The position numbers were made by a program, and so were the translations under genes. The notes below the pieces were generated by a model that was given only the letters and a program-made list of their open reading frames with translations, made no database searches and was not told the DNA's origin. Shown in pieces: positions 1 through 11,440 of a DNA stretch of 64,000 nucleotides (positions are counted from its first letter, which is position 1; each line of letters starts with the position of its first letter). The DNA comes from Megaustenia siamemsis (taxonomy: Eukaryota; Mollusca; Gastropoda; Stylommatophora; Ariophantidae). The DNA is taken from assembly GCA_032433765.1 (NCBI GenBank), contig JAVIAB010000051.1, positions 148,269,275 to 148,333,274 of the forward strand, read 5' to 3'.

Positions 1-332
1 AGAAGCCAGCGAACAGGGCGCCATATTCCCCGGAAGTCCCAGAATTATGGAAATGTACCAGACAAATACCAGTGGCTAAAGAGATACAGCGAAGACGATG
101 GCGCTGGATAGGACACACACTACGGAAGCCAATTGAGAGTAATACACAACAGGCCCTTTTTTGGAATCCCCAGGGCAAAAGACAAAGAGGAAGACCAAGG
201 AATTCTTATAGAAGACAGATAGAAGCAGAGATGAAGATGATGGGGAAGTCAATGAATGATCTTAAAAGAATGGCAAAAAACAGAACGACTTGGGAAGTGT
301 TTGTTGAAGACCTATGCTCCACTGGGAGCTAA
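1..332 (+). pseudogene. 3' end of a non-LTR retrotransposon (LINE) reverse transcriptase
   Basis: The reading frame is open from the left edge to a TAA at 330-332. It reads as the C-terminal tail of a non-LTR RT: ELWK, then RRRWRWIGHTLRK, an NPQGKRQRGRPRN segment, and a final KNRTTWEVFVEDLC motif. The R-R-W-I-G-H and G-K-R-x-R-G-R-P motifs are standard landmarks of the region after the RT thumb in RTE/CR1/L2-like elements. No catalytic domain lies in the window, so this is a 5'-truncated copy or one cut by the window edge. A GTG at 72 is not a real start, because the family homology extends upstream of it. The short purine-rich run after the stop is probably the element's 3' end. Confidence 0.75.
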
Positions 333-824
333 AAAGGTAGAAGAAGAAAATTCGATGACTGTCAACAAAAGGGAACTTACTCAACGTATTGTAATTCTCT
401 TCTATTGCATTTTTTCCCCTTGACATCTATTATAAAATGTCATGAACTAGGAAAAATGTAAAACTAAAATACAATAAATCCAAACTTGCTTTATCAAAAT
501 TTTAAAATATTTTATCAAATTCTTTTGTAGTTATCTTTTGTTATTATTCTTTGAACTATTTTTATTCAAAACAAGGCGGAATAAGAATAGACTTGGATGT
601 GGCCAAACTAAATGGGTCATTACCGTCGACGAGATAATTAATATTGATGGATGTATTTTTGTTAGGAGGTGAGGGTTGATTGATGAGATTCCGGTCTAGA
701 TATGAACACAGTAGGGCTTCATAATGAAAGCGGCGTTTGCTGATAGGGGTGACGTGTTGTTGAACTTAGCCAGACTAAGGTGAAAGGAAAATATTTACTT
801 TTGATTGTAAAGCAATAGACGAAG

Positions 825-826
<2 letters not shown>
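333..826. other. AT-rich non-coding stretch
   Basis: I see no open frame of note, no repeat unit and no recognisable element here. The sequence is AT-rich and leads into a dinucleotide run. Confidence 0.5.

Positions 827-881
<55 letters not shown>
827..881. repeat. (AT)n microsatellite
   Basis: A pure alternating AT run of about 55 bp. Confidence 0.95.
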
Positions 882-885
<4 letters not shown>

Positions 886-948
886 GAACCAAAAGTAGGT
901 GGACAGTAAATGAAAAGATTTAATTCATGGTGTTTGTGTTATATTATA

Positions 949-1290
949 TAGGGTGTTTATAAAGTCTCACTACACTTGGTATCTAGGTCAATTTGAAAAA
1001 AATGTTTATGACGTCATCACAATATGTGCTCAATGGTAAGTTCACTTGTTGCGACAGTTTTCTTAATGACTTGTCTGGACTTTTAAGGATTCTGTCTTGG
1101 ATATCTAAACATATTTCATCATTCACAGCAGGCCTACCAGATCGTGGAGCATCTTCCACATTTGCAGTAGCAATAAACTTATTCAACAAATTTCATTGAC
1201 AGTGGGAGCACATATTGTGATGACGTCATAAACATTTTTTTTTCAAATTGACCTAGATACCAAGTGTAGTGAGACTTTATAAACACCCTG
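949..1290 (-). mobile_element. MITE-like deletion derivative of a mariner/Tc1-type transposon
   Basis: The left arm (949-1031) and the right arm (1208-1290) are near-perfect inverted repeats of about 80 bp. The outer ends read YAGGGTGTTTATAAAGTC, and TA dinucleotides flank both ends, as expected for the IS630/Tc1/mariner superfamily. Between the arms, on the minus strand, an ORF (1189-983) contains a paired-like helix-turn-helix segment: VEDAPRSGRPAV followed by DIQDRILKSPDKSLRKLSQQ. That is typical of the N-terminal DNA-binding domain of mariner-like transposases. The DDE/D catalytic domain is absent, so the copy is non-autonomous and arose by internal deletion of a larger parent. Confidence 0.8.
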
Positions 1291-1431
1291 TATTATATTA
1301 TAATATATTTTACAAGTAAATGTATATATTATGTATATAATTATTAATATTATTGTGTAAAATAAAATGTAATTGTAATGTAGTAATTGTTTATCAAAAG
1401 TTAATTGTTTTAGTCAATATAATTGTATATC

Positions 1432-1727
1432 ATCATCATCAAGTACCGGGCCTACTGGCGTAGGTGATCATGTCTCTCCACAACTTTCGATCTCGGCAGC
1501 TATTTATCATTTCTGTTGTTGACCTTCTGCCAAGCCATTCTCTTAAGCTGTCTGTTATTTTTTCTCTTTGCTTCCCTCTATTTTTTCGTCCCTTAATTTT
1601 TCCAGTTGTTACAATATATTCCAGTTGTTCTCTTCTCATTACATGTCCAAAAAATTATGATTGTTTCTTCCTAATATTGGAAATTAGCTCTCTTTTTGCT
1701 TTGACCTCCCTCAGACATCTTCATTAC
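1432..1727 (-). pseudogene. LINE family A, 3' tail (copy 1)
   Basis: On the minus strand this encodes the RT tail MRREQLEYIVTTGKIKGR, then RGKQREKITDSLREWLG and KLWRDMITYA, followed by a short ATGATG run (rc of 1431-1441). The same tail recurs at 12690, 15556, 37376, 43735, 50106, 55258, 59420 and 61462 and defines family A. Upstream sequence (to about 1727) is still alignable but frameshifted. It is a 5'-truncated dead copy. Confidence 0.8.
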
Positions 1728-1963
1728 TAAAATTAGTAATTGTATATGTGTATATGCCATGTGAAAATAACTCTTATCATTTACTGCCTACCTACATTTG
1801 TTTTACCCTTTATGTATGTATCCATTATGGCTGAATAAATGTTGATATGCAAAGAGATTCGGTTTAATCACTTTAAACTAAGTGGTGATAAAACATAAGG
1901 ATAAAAAGTGTTATATTACCTTTTATTACATCATACGTATGATTACATATTATTTTATCTATA
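1728..1963. other. AT-rich non-coding stretch
   Basis: No gene or repeat unit is recognised. Confidence 0.4.
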
Positions 1964-2242
1964 TATTGTTCTTTCGAGTTGAAGGCGGCACAAAAGGCAA
2001 AAATTCTAAGCTTTTTGTGTCTGACGATCTTTGTTATCAAACATGAGACACGATTCGCATTTTATTTCGCCACACGGTTCTGGTATGGTTGTGTTGCTCA
2101 ATCTCCTTGAGGGAGATGATGTCTGCTATTGTTACCTCTCGCCTCAGTGCTCTTTTTACTGTTTCTCTTGGTCTGTCTCTTCGTCTTTTACCCGCTGGTT
2201 CCCATTTTAGGGTCTGCTGTGAGATTCATTTGTTGTACCTTC
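1964..2242 (-). pseudogene. LINE family E, 3' tail (copy 1)
   Basis: The minus strand reads RRDRPRETVKRALRREVTIAD, then RTVWRNKMRIVSH and a stop, which matches the end of a non-LTR RT. Its 3' non-coding end (at 1964-2030) is alignable to 26302-26370, where a second copy lies in the same orientation. The copy is cut at 2243 by the 3' end of LINE family F. Confidence 0.6.
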
Positions 2243-2272
2243 TCATTCATTCATTCATCGGTGCCGTCTGCA

Positions 2273-2734
2273 CATCGAAGGTTAGCAACCATTGAGCGCC
2301 ATGTCACTCTGTCACATCGAAGGTTAGCAACCATTGAGCGCCATGTCACTCTGTCACATCGAAGGTTAGCAACCATTGAGCGCCATGTCACTCTGTCACA
2401 TCGAAGGTTAGCAACCATTGAGCGCCATGTCACTCTGTCACATCGAAGGTTAGCAACCATTGAGCGCCATGTCACTCTGTCACATCGAAGGTTAGCAACC
2501 ATTGAGCGCCATGTCACTCTGTCACATCGAAGGTTAGCAACCATTGAGCGCCATGACACTCTGTCACATCGAAGGTTAGCAACCATTGAGCGCCATGTCA
2601 CTCTGTCACATCGAAGGTTAGCAACCATTGAGCGCCATATCACTCTGTCACATCGAAGGTTAGCAACCATTGAGCGCCATGTCACTCTGTCACATCGAAG
2701 GTTAGCAACCATTGAGCGCCATGTCACTCTGTCA
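2273..2734. repeat. 42-bp minisatellite, 11 copies
   Basis: Eleven head-to-tail units of exactly 42 bp with only two or three substitutions. The minus strand encodes a 14-residue unit containing DRVTWRSMVANLRC, the last conserved block of the host LINE's RT. The plus-strand ORF across it is a by-product of a stop-free 42-bp unit. Confidence 0.95.
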
Positions 2735-2770
2735 CATTTCTTGATCGTGCACGTTGTCGTAGGTTCACCT

Positions 2771-3490
2771 GTCCACTTTCATATGTTGTCAGTCCTCTTT
2801 CTGATGTTGTCAGTCCACTTTCTGATGTTGTCAGTCCACTTTCATATGTTGTCAGTCCACTTTCTGATGTTGTCAGTCCTCTTTCTGATGTTGTCAGTCC
2901 ACTTTCTTTTGTTGTCAGTCACTTTCTGATGTTGTCAGTCCACTTTCTTTTGTTGTCAGTCCACTTTCATATGTTGTCAGTCCTCTTTCTGATGTTGTCA
3001 GTCCACTTTCTTTTGTTGTCAGTCCACTTTCATATGTTGTCAGTCCACTTTCTGATGTTGTCAGTCCACTTTCTGATGTTGTCAGTCCACTTTCTGATGT
3101 TGTCAGTCCTCTTTCTGATGTTGTCAGTCCACTTTCTGATGTTGTCAGTCCTCTTTCTGATGTTGTCAGTCCACTTTTTGATGTTGTCAGTCCACTTTCT
3201 GATGTTGTCAGTCCTCTTTCTGATGTTGTCAGTCCACTTTCTGATGTTGTCAGTCTACTTTCTGATGTTGCCAGTCCTCTTTCTGATGTTGTCAGTCCAC
3301 TTTCATATGTTGTCAGTCCACTTTCTGATGTTGTCAGTCCACTTTCTGATGTTGTCAGTCCACTTTCTGATGTTGTCAGTCCACTTTCTGATGTTGTCAG
3401 TCCACTTTCTGATGTTGTCAGTCCACTTTCTGATGTTGTCAGTCCACTTTCTGATGTTGTCAGTCCACTTTTTGATGTTGTCAGTCCACT
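2771..3490. repeat. 21-bp minisatellite, about 34 copies
   Basis: A 21-bp unit beginning GTCCACTTTCTGATGTTGTC. The minus strand encodes the heptad KWTDNIR. Three main variants occur (CCACTTTCTGATG, CCTCTTTCTGATG, CCACTTTCATATG), partly in alternating order. One unit near 2915 has lost a base. Confidence 0.95.
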
Positions 3491-3971
3491 TGACTTGTGG
3501 CATGCCCCAGCCTTCCACCTAGCACCTCCCCTTCCAACATGGCTTCTAGAAGTGTTTTATGACTCTTCAAAAATACAACAAAATTCACTTATCTTTTTAA
3601 ATTGTGTTACGTTGTTCTTTTTTTTTTTAATTGTTCAGCTGTTTCAGAACTTTCTTGTTTGTCTTCTTTTCATTTCACCCAATTATCCCTATTTTATTAT
3701 AGTTCCACATTTCAAAAGCTTACATTTGTTGCTCTTTTATCTTATTTAATGTCCATGTGTCTGCACTGTAAAGGAATATTGAGCAAATATAGCATTTTGC
3801 AATTCGTAGTTTTAGTTCTGATGTATTTTGCTTTGCTCTTCTCTTAATTCTGTAATATTGTCAGGACTTCAATTGTAAAACCTCATCATAACAGGTCACA
3901 TCATTGCAAGGTCATTGCTTGAGTATCCCTGCTCTATGTTAACGCCAGCCTAAACTCAATCAAGCCGGAAG

Positions 3972-4437
3972 TCAACCTGTTGTAGGCTGACCCTCCTAGA
4001 GGTTACTCAATTACAGTTCAACCTGTTGTAGGCTGACCCTCCTGAAGGTTACTCAATTACAGTTCAACCTGTTGTAGGCTGACCCTCCTAGAGGTTACTC
4101 AATTACAGTTCAACCTGTTGTAGGCTGACCCTCCTGGAGGTTACTCAATTACAGTTCAACCTGTTGTAGGCTGACCCTCCTGGAGGTTACTCAATTACAG
4201 TTCAACCTGTTGTAGGCTGACCCTCCTGGAGGTTACTCAATTACAGTTCAACCTGTTGTAGGCTGACCCTCCTGGAGGTTACTCAATTACAGTTCAACCT
4301 GTTGTAGGCTGACCCTCCTGGAGGTTACTCAATTACAGTTCAACCTGTTGTAGGCTGACCCTCCTGGAGGTTACTGAATTACAGTTCAACCTGTTGTAGG
4401 CTGACCCTCCTGGAGGTTACTCGACTACAGTTGAACC
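3972..4437. repeat. 46-bp minisatellite, about 10 copies
   Basis: Ten units of 46 bp starting TCAACCTGTTGTAGGCTGAC. The first units differ at one site (CTAGAGG, CTGAAGG or CTGGAGG) and the rest are almost identical. No coding origin was recognised. Confidence 0.95.
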
Positions 4438-5018
4438 ACAGTAGTCTCAACCAAAATACAAAATGAGACACTACTCATCTCATTGTTTAATTCTGTTATT
4501 TCTACTTTCATTCAACGGCTGAAGTGAGCATGGGGTTCACTAAGGAACAGAGGAATAAAGGTCGCATGACTAGTGCAGTCGCAACGAGGTGTTCAGGTCA
4601 AAGTTTTTATTCACTCCACATTGTTTTTAACAAATGACCCAGTCTTAAATCGAACAGTCGCCCCATATGTTTGGAGAACGGCTGAAGTTTATCCATTGGC
4701 CATCGTTTCCTTCTTCCATTCTATGTAAATAGCAAATACCTTCACTCAAAGAAAGCAAATACCATTCTCGCCTACAAAATAACACCTGCCATTAACAAAA
4801 CTCTCTTGAGTATAAATAATCCCCACACACAACATCCCTTTTATTCCTCTCCCCCCATCAATTCCCCCAGACCCAGATCATGTCCTCCTACTAATATGCA
4901 TTGTACCTGCTACCAAAACCTGATTGCATTTGCTATATTTGTATATTGTGCACTCCACGTGAATATTCGCATTTTGGACACAATCTACTGATGTTCCCAT
5001 ATTTCTTCACACAACCCG
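4438..5018. other. Intergenic, with a probable minus-strand SINE remnant
   Basis: Mostly featureless. About 4556-4665 on the minus strand aligns by eye with 21180-21290 on the minus strand: a tRNA B-box-like TGTTCGATTT, then a shared body around GCGACTGCACTAGTCATGCG. It is probably an old copy of one tRNA-derived SINE family. No protein-coding gene is seen. Confidence 0.35.
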
Positions 5019-5055
5019 TTCGGACAACATGTGTCTGATTCCCGCTGGAAACAGT
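5018..5055 (+). repeat. Fragment of a tRNA-derived SINE head
   Basis: The segment with GTTCGGACAACATG and GATTCCCGCTGGAAACAGTG matches the head of the SINE at 29627-29944 (which lies on the minus strand), including the B-box region. Only about 38 bp survive. Confidence 0.5.
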
Positions 5056-5278
5056 GTGCTTTATTTATGTTCTGCTATGCAAATTCAATCAGAAAAATCT
5101 CACAGCTATTCAAACTGTACAACAGAACATTCATTTACACAGACAAGTCTCAAATCTCATGTCATCAGTGTTCATCACTTCCGACATGTATTTTAATCTC
5201 TTTAGACACAATCTCACGACGCCACAACATCACTCTTATGATGTCACATTCATTATTCTCGTATATTAGCAGTAATCG

Positions 5279-8200
5279 CTCTCACACAACGACCATCACT
5301 TGTCTTACACAACGACCATCACTTGTCTCACACAACGACCATCGCTTGTCTCACACAAAGACCATCACTTGTCTCGCACAAAGACCATCACTTGTCTCAC
5401 ACAAAGACCATCACTTGTCTCACACAACGAACATCACTTGTCTCACACAAAGACCATCACTTGTCTCACACAAGGACCATCACTTGTCTCACACAACGAA
5501 CATCACTTGTCTCACACAACGAACATCACTTGTCTCACACAACGACCATCACTTGTCTCACACAAGGACCATCACTTGTCTCACACAACGAACATCACTT
5601 GTCTCAAACAACGAACATCACTTGTCTCACACAACGACCATCACTTGTCTTACACAACGACCATCACTTGTCTCACACAAAGACAATCACTTGTCTTACA
5701 CAACGACCATCACTTGTCTCACACAAAGACAATCACTTGTCTCACACAACGACCATCACTTGTCTCACACAACGACCATCACTTGTCTCACACAACGACC
5801 ATCACTTGTCTCACACAACGACCATCACTTGTCTCACACAAAGACAATCACTTGTCTTACACAACGACCATCACTTGTCTCACACAAAGACAATCACTTG
5901 TCTCACACAACGACCATCACTTGTCTCACACAAGGACCATCACTTGTCTCACACAACGAACATCACTTGTCTCACACAACGAACATCACTTGTCTCACAC
6001 AACGACCATCACTTGTCTTACACAACGACCATCACTTGTCTCACACAAAGACAATCACTTGTCTTATACAACGACCATCACTTGTCTTACACAACGAACA
6101 TCACTTGTCTCACACAACGACCATCACTTGTCTTACACAACGACCATCACTTGTCTCACACAAAGACAATCACTTGTCTCACACAAAGACCATCACTTGT
6201 CTCACACAAAGACAATCACTTGTCTCACACAAAGACCATCACTTGTCTCACACAACGAACATCACTTGTCTCACACAACGACCATCACTTGTCTCACACA
6301 ACGACCATCACTTGACTCATACAACGACCATCATTTGTGTTACACAACAAGCATCACTTGTTTGACACAACTAAAATCACTTGCCTTAAATAACGACCAT
6401 CACTTGTCTCACACAAAGACCATCACTTGTCTCACACAACGAACATCACTTGTCTCACACAACGAACATCACTTGTCTCATAAAACGACCATCACTTGTC
6501 TCACACAACGACCATCACTTGTCTCACACAAAGACCATCACTTCTCTCACACAACGACCATCACTTGTCTCACACTATGACCATCACATGTCTTACACAA
6601 CAAGCATCACTTGTTTGACACAACTACCATCACTTGTCTTAAATAACGACAATCACTTGTCTCACACAACGACCATATCGTGTTTCTTAAACAACGACCA
6701 TCACTTGTCTCACACAGACCCATTATTTGTTTAACACAACGACCATCACTTGTCTCATACAACGACCATCACTTGTCTCACAAAATGAAAATCACTTGTG
6801 TTACACAATGACCATCACTTCTCTTAAACAACAACCATCACCTGTGTCACAAAAATGCCCACCACTTCTCTTACACAACGACCAGCACTTGTCTCACACA
6901 AGGACCATCACTTGTCTTATACAACGACCATCACTTGTCTCACACAACGCCATTATTTGTTTCACACAACGACCATCACTTGTCTCCCACAACGATCCTC
7001 ACTTGTCTCCCACAACGACCATAACTTGTCTCACACAACGATCATCACTTGTCTCACACAACGATCATCACTTGTCTAACAAAACGATCATCACTTGTCT
7101 CACACAACGACCATAGCTGGTCTCACACAACGAACATAACTTGTCTCACACAACGATCATTACTTGTCTCACACAACGATCATCACTTGTCTAACAAAAC
7201 GATCATCACTTGTCTCCCACAACGACCATAGCTGGTCTCACACAACGACCATAACTTGTCTCACACAACGATCATTACTTGTCTCACACAACGAGCATCA
7301 CTTGTCTCACACAACGATCATCACTTGTCTCACAAAACTACCATCAGTTGTGTAACACAACGACCATCACTTGTCTCACAAAACTACCATCAGTTGTGTA
7401 ACACAACGATCATCACTTGTCTCACAAAACTACCATCAGTTGTGTAACACAACGACCATCACTTGTCTCACACAACGATCATCACTTGTCTCACACAACG
7501 ATCATCACTTGTCTCACACAACGATCATCACTTGTCTCACACAACGACCATCACTTGTCTCAAACAACGACTATCATCTCTCTCACACAACGATCATCAC
7601 TTGTCTCACACAACGACCATCACTTGTCTCAAACAACGACTATCATCTCTCTCACACAACGATCATCACTTGTCTCACACAACGACCATCACTTGTCTCA
7701 AACAACGACTATCATCTCTCTCACACAACGAACATCACTTCTCCCAAGCAACGACGATCACTTGTCTTACATAACAATCATCGTTTGTTTTACACAACTA
7801 ACATCACATATCTCACAACTACCATCACTTTTCTTACACAACGACCATTACATGTTTCACACAACAACCATCACTTGCTTCACACTAGGAACATCACTTG
7901 TCTTACACTACTACCATCACGTATCATAGACAACGACCATCATTTGTCTTACACAACGACCATCATTTGTCTTACACAACGACCATCATTTGTCTTACAC
8001 AACGACCATCATTTGTCTTACACAACGACCATCACTTGTCTTACACAACGACCATCATTTGTCTCACACAAGGACCATCACTTGTCTCACACAAGGACCA
8101 TCACTTGTCTCACAAAACGACCATCACTTGTCTTACACAACGACCATCATTTGTCTTACACAACGACCATCACTTGTCTCACACAACGACCATCATTTGT

Positions 8201-9838
8201 CTCACACAAGGACCATCATTTGTCTCACACAATGACAATCATTTGTCTCACACAAGGACCATCATTTGTCTCACACAATGACCATCATTTGTCTCACACA
8301 AGGACCATCACTTGTATCACACAACGACCATCATTTGTCCCACACAAGGACCATTTTGTCTCACACAAGGACCATCACTTGTCTCACACAATGACCATCA
8401 TTTGTCTCACACAAGGACCATCATTTGTCTCACACAATCACCATCATTTGTCTCACACAAGGACCATCATTTGTCTCACACAAGGACCATCATTTGTCTC
8501 ACACAAGGACCATCACTTGTATCACACAACGACCATCATTTGTCTCACACAACGACCATCATTTGTCTCACACAACGACCATCATTTGTCTCACACAATG
8601 ACCATCATTTGTCTCACACAAGGACCATCATTTGTCTCACACAAGGACCATCACTTGTCTCACACAATGACCATCATTTGTCTCACATAATGACCATCAT
8701 TTGTCTCACACAAAGACCATCCCTTGTCTCACACAACGACCATCATTTGTCTCACATAATGACCATCATTTGTCTCACACAACGACCATCACTTCTCTCA
8801 CATAATGACCATCATTTGTCTCACACAACGACCATCATTTGTCTCACATAATGACCATCATTTGTCTCACACAAGGACCATCACTTGTCTCACATAATGA
8901 CCATCATTTGTCTCACATAATGACCATCACTTGTCTCACATAATGACCATCACTTGTCTCACATAATGACCATCATTTGTCTCACACAAGTACCATCATT
9001 TGTCTCACATAATGACCATCATTTGTCTCACACAAGGACCATCATTTGTCTCACACAAGGACCATCACTTGTCTCACACAATGACCATCATTTGTCTCAC
9101 ATAATGACCATCATTTGTCTCACACAAGGACCATCACTTGTCTCACACAACGACCATCATTTGTCTCACATAATGACCATCATTTGTCTCACACAACGAC
9201 CATCACTTGTCTCACATAATGACCATCATTTGTCTCACACAACGACCATCATTTGTCTCACATAATGACCATCATTTGTCTCACACAAGGACCATCACTT
9301 GTCTCACATAATGACCATCATTTGTCTCACATAATGACCATCACTTGTCTCACATAATGACCATCACTTGTCTCACATAACGACCATCATTTGTCTCACA
9401 CAAGTACCATCATTTGTCTCACATAATGACCATCACGTGTCTCACATAATGACATCATTTGTCTCACACAAGGACCATCACTTGTCTCACATAATGACCA
9501 TCACTTGTCTCACATAATGACCATCATTTGTCTCACACAAGGACCATCACTTGTCTCACATAATGACCATCATTTGTCTCACATAATGACCATCATTTGT
9601 CTCACATAAGGACCATCACTTGTCTCACATAAGGACCATCATTTGTCTCACACAACGACCATCACTTGTCTCACAAAGCGACCATCTCATTTGTTTTACA
9701 CAACGACCATCACTTGTTTTACACAACTACCATTACTTGTGTTATACAACGACCATCACTTGTCTCACACATCGACCATCACTTGTTTCACATAACGACC
9801 ATCACTTCTCTCACACAACGACCATCATTTGTCGCACA
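5279..9838. repeat. Large 23-bp satellite array, about 198 copies
   Basis: The unit is CACTTGTCTCACACAACGAC plus CAT. Copies fall into zones. From 5.28 to 6.3 kb the ACGACCAT, AAGACCAT, AAGACAAT, ACGAACAT and AGGACCAT variants are mixed. From 6.3 to 7.4 kb it is more degenerate, with ATCAT variants. At 7.54-7.75 kb there is a 69-bp higher-order unit repeated three times. After 7.93 kb CATTTGTC units dominate, and after 8.69 kb CATAATGACCAT units alternate with CACAAGGACCAT. Because 23 is not a multiple of 3 and the unit has no stop in any plus frame, long ORFs appear in all three plus frames. They are not genes. Confidence 0.97.
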
Positions 9839-9938
9839 CAATCAAACTCACCTCTTTCCCATTTCTATGTTCATCATTATTTCAATTATATCTTTCACTT
9901 ACCTCACTCACTTTTACAGAGGACACACATTTGTATTA

Positions 9939-9989
9939 CACACACACACACACACACCACACACACATACACACACACACACACACACA
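9939..9989. repeat. (CA)n microsatellite
   Basis: About 50 bp of CA dinucleotides with two interruptions. Confidence 0.95.
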
Positions 9990-10025
9990 AATGTCTTTTC
10001 CAGATATTTTATATACTCAAACATA

Positions 10026-11438
10026 CTGAGTAAATTCAGAAAGCAATCCACCACATCGGTTTTCTCGGGAACCGTTCAAGTCAAAAAGTATAAATGTTTA
10101 CACGGTGTATATGAATTTGTCATGTAAACATCGGTATCATTCAAGATAATCCCCGTCCACTTGTACAGCTTTACGCCAGCGCGCAACGAGTGCATGTATT
10201 CCTTGCCTATACCAGTCTTTGTCTTGATCGTGTAGTCATTTCTTCGCTGCATGAATCACTCCTTCATCATCTTCAAACCTTGTTCCACAGATGGCATCTT
10301 TAAGTGGACCAAAGAGATGGAAATCAGAGGGCGCCAAATCAGGGATGTATTGTGGATGGGGCAGTACAGTCCAACCCAATCCGGTGATTGCTTCCCGTGT
10401 TGCCAGACTTGTGTGAGGGCGCGCATCGTCGTGAAAGAGAAGCAGGTCTGCTGGATTCTTGTGCCGCTCAACTCTGCGAAAACGCTGATTGTTTTTTTTT
10501 CCCAATGTCTTTAATGTAAGCTTGCGAATTGATTGTCTCTGCTTTTGACATAACATCCACAAGAATTACACTTCCAAGGTCTCAATGTAAGCTTGCGATT
10601 TGATTGTCTCTCCTCTTGGCATAACAACGCAATGGAATCACACCTTCGATATCCCAAAAGACAGTGACCATGACCTTTCCAGCTGAAGGAGATGTCTTGA
10701 ATAACTTTCTTCGTGGTGAGTGCTGATGATGCTACTCCATTGACTGTCTTTTTGTCTCAGATTCAAACTAATGTGCTCACATTTTGTTCCCTGCAACAAT
10801 CTTAGCCTAAAAGTTCTCTCCATCAACATTGCAACGCTCCAACAGGTGAAAATATATATTTTTTTTTAACAGCCGATGCTCATTTATGAGAATTCATGGT
10901 ACCCAGTTTGCACAAAGGTAGAGAATCCGATAGTTTTTATAATTGTATTTGCACTACCAATGCTGACTGATAACTTTACGGTCAATTGTTGAGTAGTGAT
11001 ACGCCTATCAGCAAGAATAATGCCCTCAGCGCATTTCAACATCTCTGCATTGCTGACTGTGGCAGGCCGACACTGCGCGGTCGATCAAGAAGCTCCGTAT
11101 CTTGCTTTCCGATTCTTTTATTCTCTGAACCCAGCGACTTACTGTGCTCCTGTCGACTACAAAGCTTCCATACACATCACACAGGCGCTTGTGAATGTTC
11201 ACAACAGTTTTATTCTCTAAAACGAGACATTCTTTTACAATTCGCTGCTTATAACGCAAAGTGATAACATGCTCCATTTGAAAGGTGTAGTGCAGTCGTA
11301 TTATTTGGCTGATTTATGCAACTTGGTGCACACAATCAACGCATGTCATATTTAAAATGTGCAAAATTTCATGTTTTTTGTTTGTTTATTATTAGCGGAG
11401 AAAACTGACGTGGTGCATTACTTTTTGAAAGCACCTCG
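10026..11438 (-). mobile_element. Degenerate mariner-like transposon, near full length
   Basis: Imperfect terminal inverted repeats share the core AAAGYAATSCACCAYRTCRG, reading inward from each end (10026 and 11438), and TA dinucleotides flank both ends. At about 1.41 kb the length fits mariner elements of about 1.3 kb. The interior carries a decayed transposase on the minus strand (see 10146-11277). Confidence 0.85.
10146..11277 (-). pseudogene. Mariner-like transposase pseudogene (DD34D type)
   Basis: A transposase would bind the TIRs and cut and paste the element. The N-terminus (MEHVITLRYKQRIV, then STVSRWVQRIKE) is the helix-turn-helix DNA-binding domain at 11277-11120, and a frameshift follows near the DRPRSG linker. 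The middle has ETKRQSMEW and SAGKVMVTVFWDIEGVI around 10640-10770. The second and third catalytic Asp are present in HDDARPHTS and APSDFHLF at 10430-10310, with 34 residues between them. The C-terminus DWYRQGIHALVARWRKAVQV ends near 10146. The block that should hold the first catalytic Asp reads AGNKM instead of a GDE-like motif. Together with stops, frameshifts and a partial internal duplication (around 10502-10620), this makes the copy inactive. Confidence 0.85.
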
Positions 11439-11440
11439 TA

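Larger units (their letters stand above)
2243..3885 (-). pseudogene. LINE family F, RT C-terminal region carrying two internal arrays
   Basis: Reading right to left on the minus strand, 3885-3640 encodes the post-RT segment (LKLRIAKCYICSIFLYSADT, then NKIKEQQM, AFEMW and NKKVLKQL) with several stops. At 3518 comes GWGMPQVKWTDNI, where KWTDNIR is amplified 34-fold (2771-3490). This is followed by the terminal DRVTWRSMVANLRC motif, amplified 11-fold (2273-2734), and a stop near 2251. A (TGAA)n tail sits at 2243-2259. The order matches the normal RT tail (KRWTDNIREW, then DRxxWRSMVANxC), so both arrays are local expansions of coding sequence. The copy is dead, with stops, a 1-bp deletion near 2915, and TGA in the CATATG unit variants. 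Confidence 0.75.

Noticed and set aside
2129..3522. Plus-strand repeat proteins HRRLATIERHVTLS and LSVHFLM
   Set aside because: The minus strand explains both arrays as conserved LINE tail motifs. The plus-strand frames are by-products of units that are multiples of three.
5031..9265. Plus-strand ORFs of 300-444 codons rich in His, Thr and Ser as possible secreted repeat proteins
   Set aside because: They occur in all three plus frames because the 23-bp unit has no stop in any of them. No start context, signal peptide or non-repeat domain is present.
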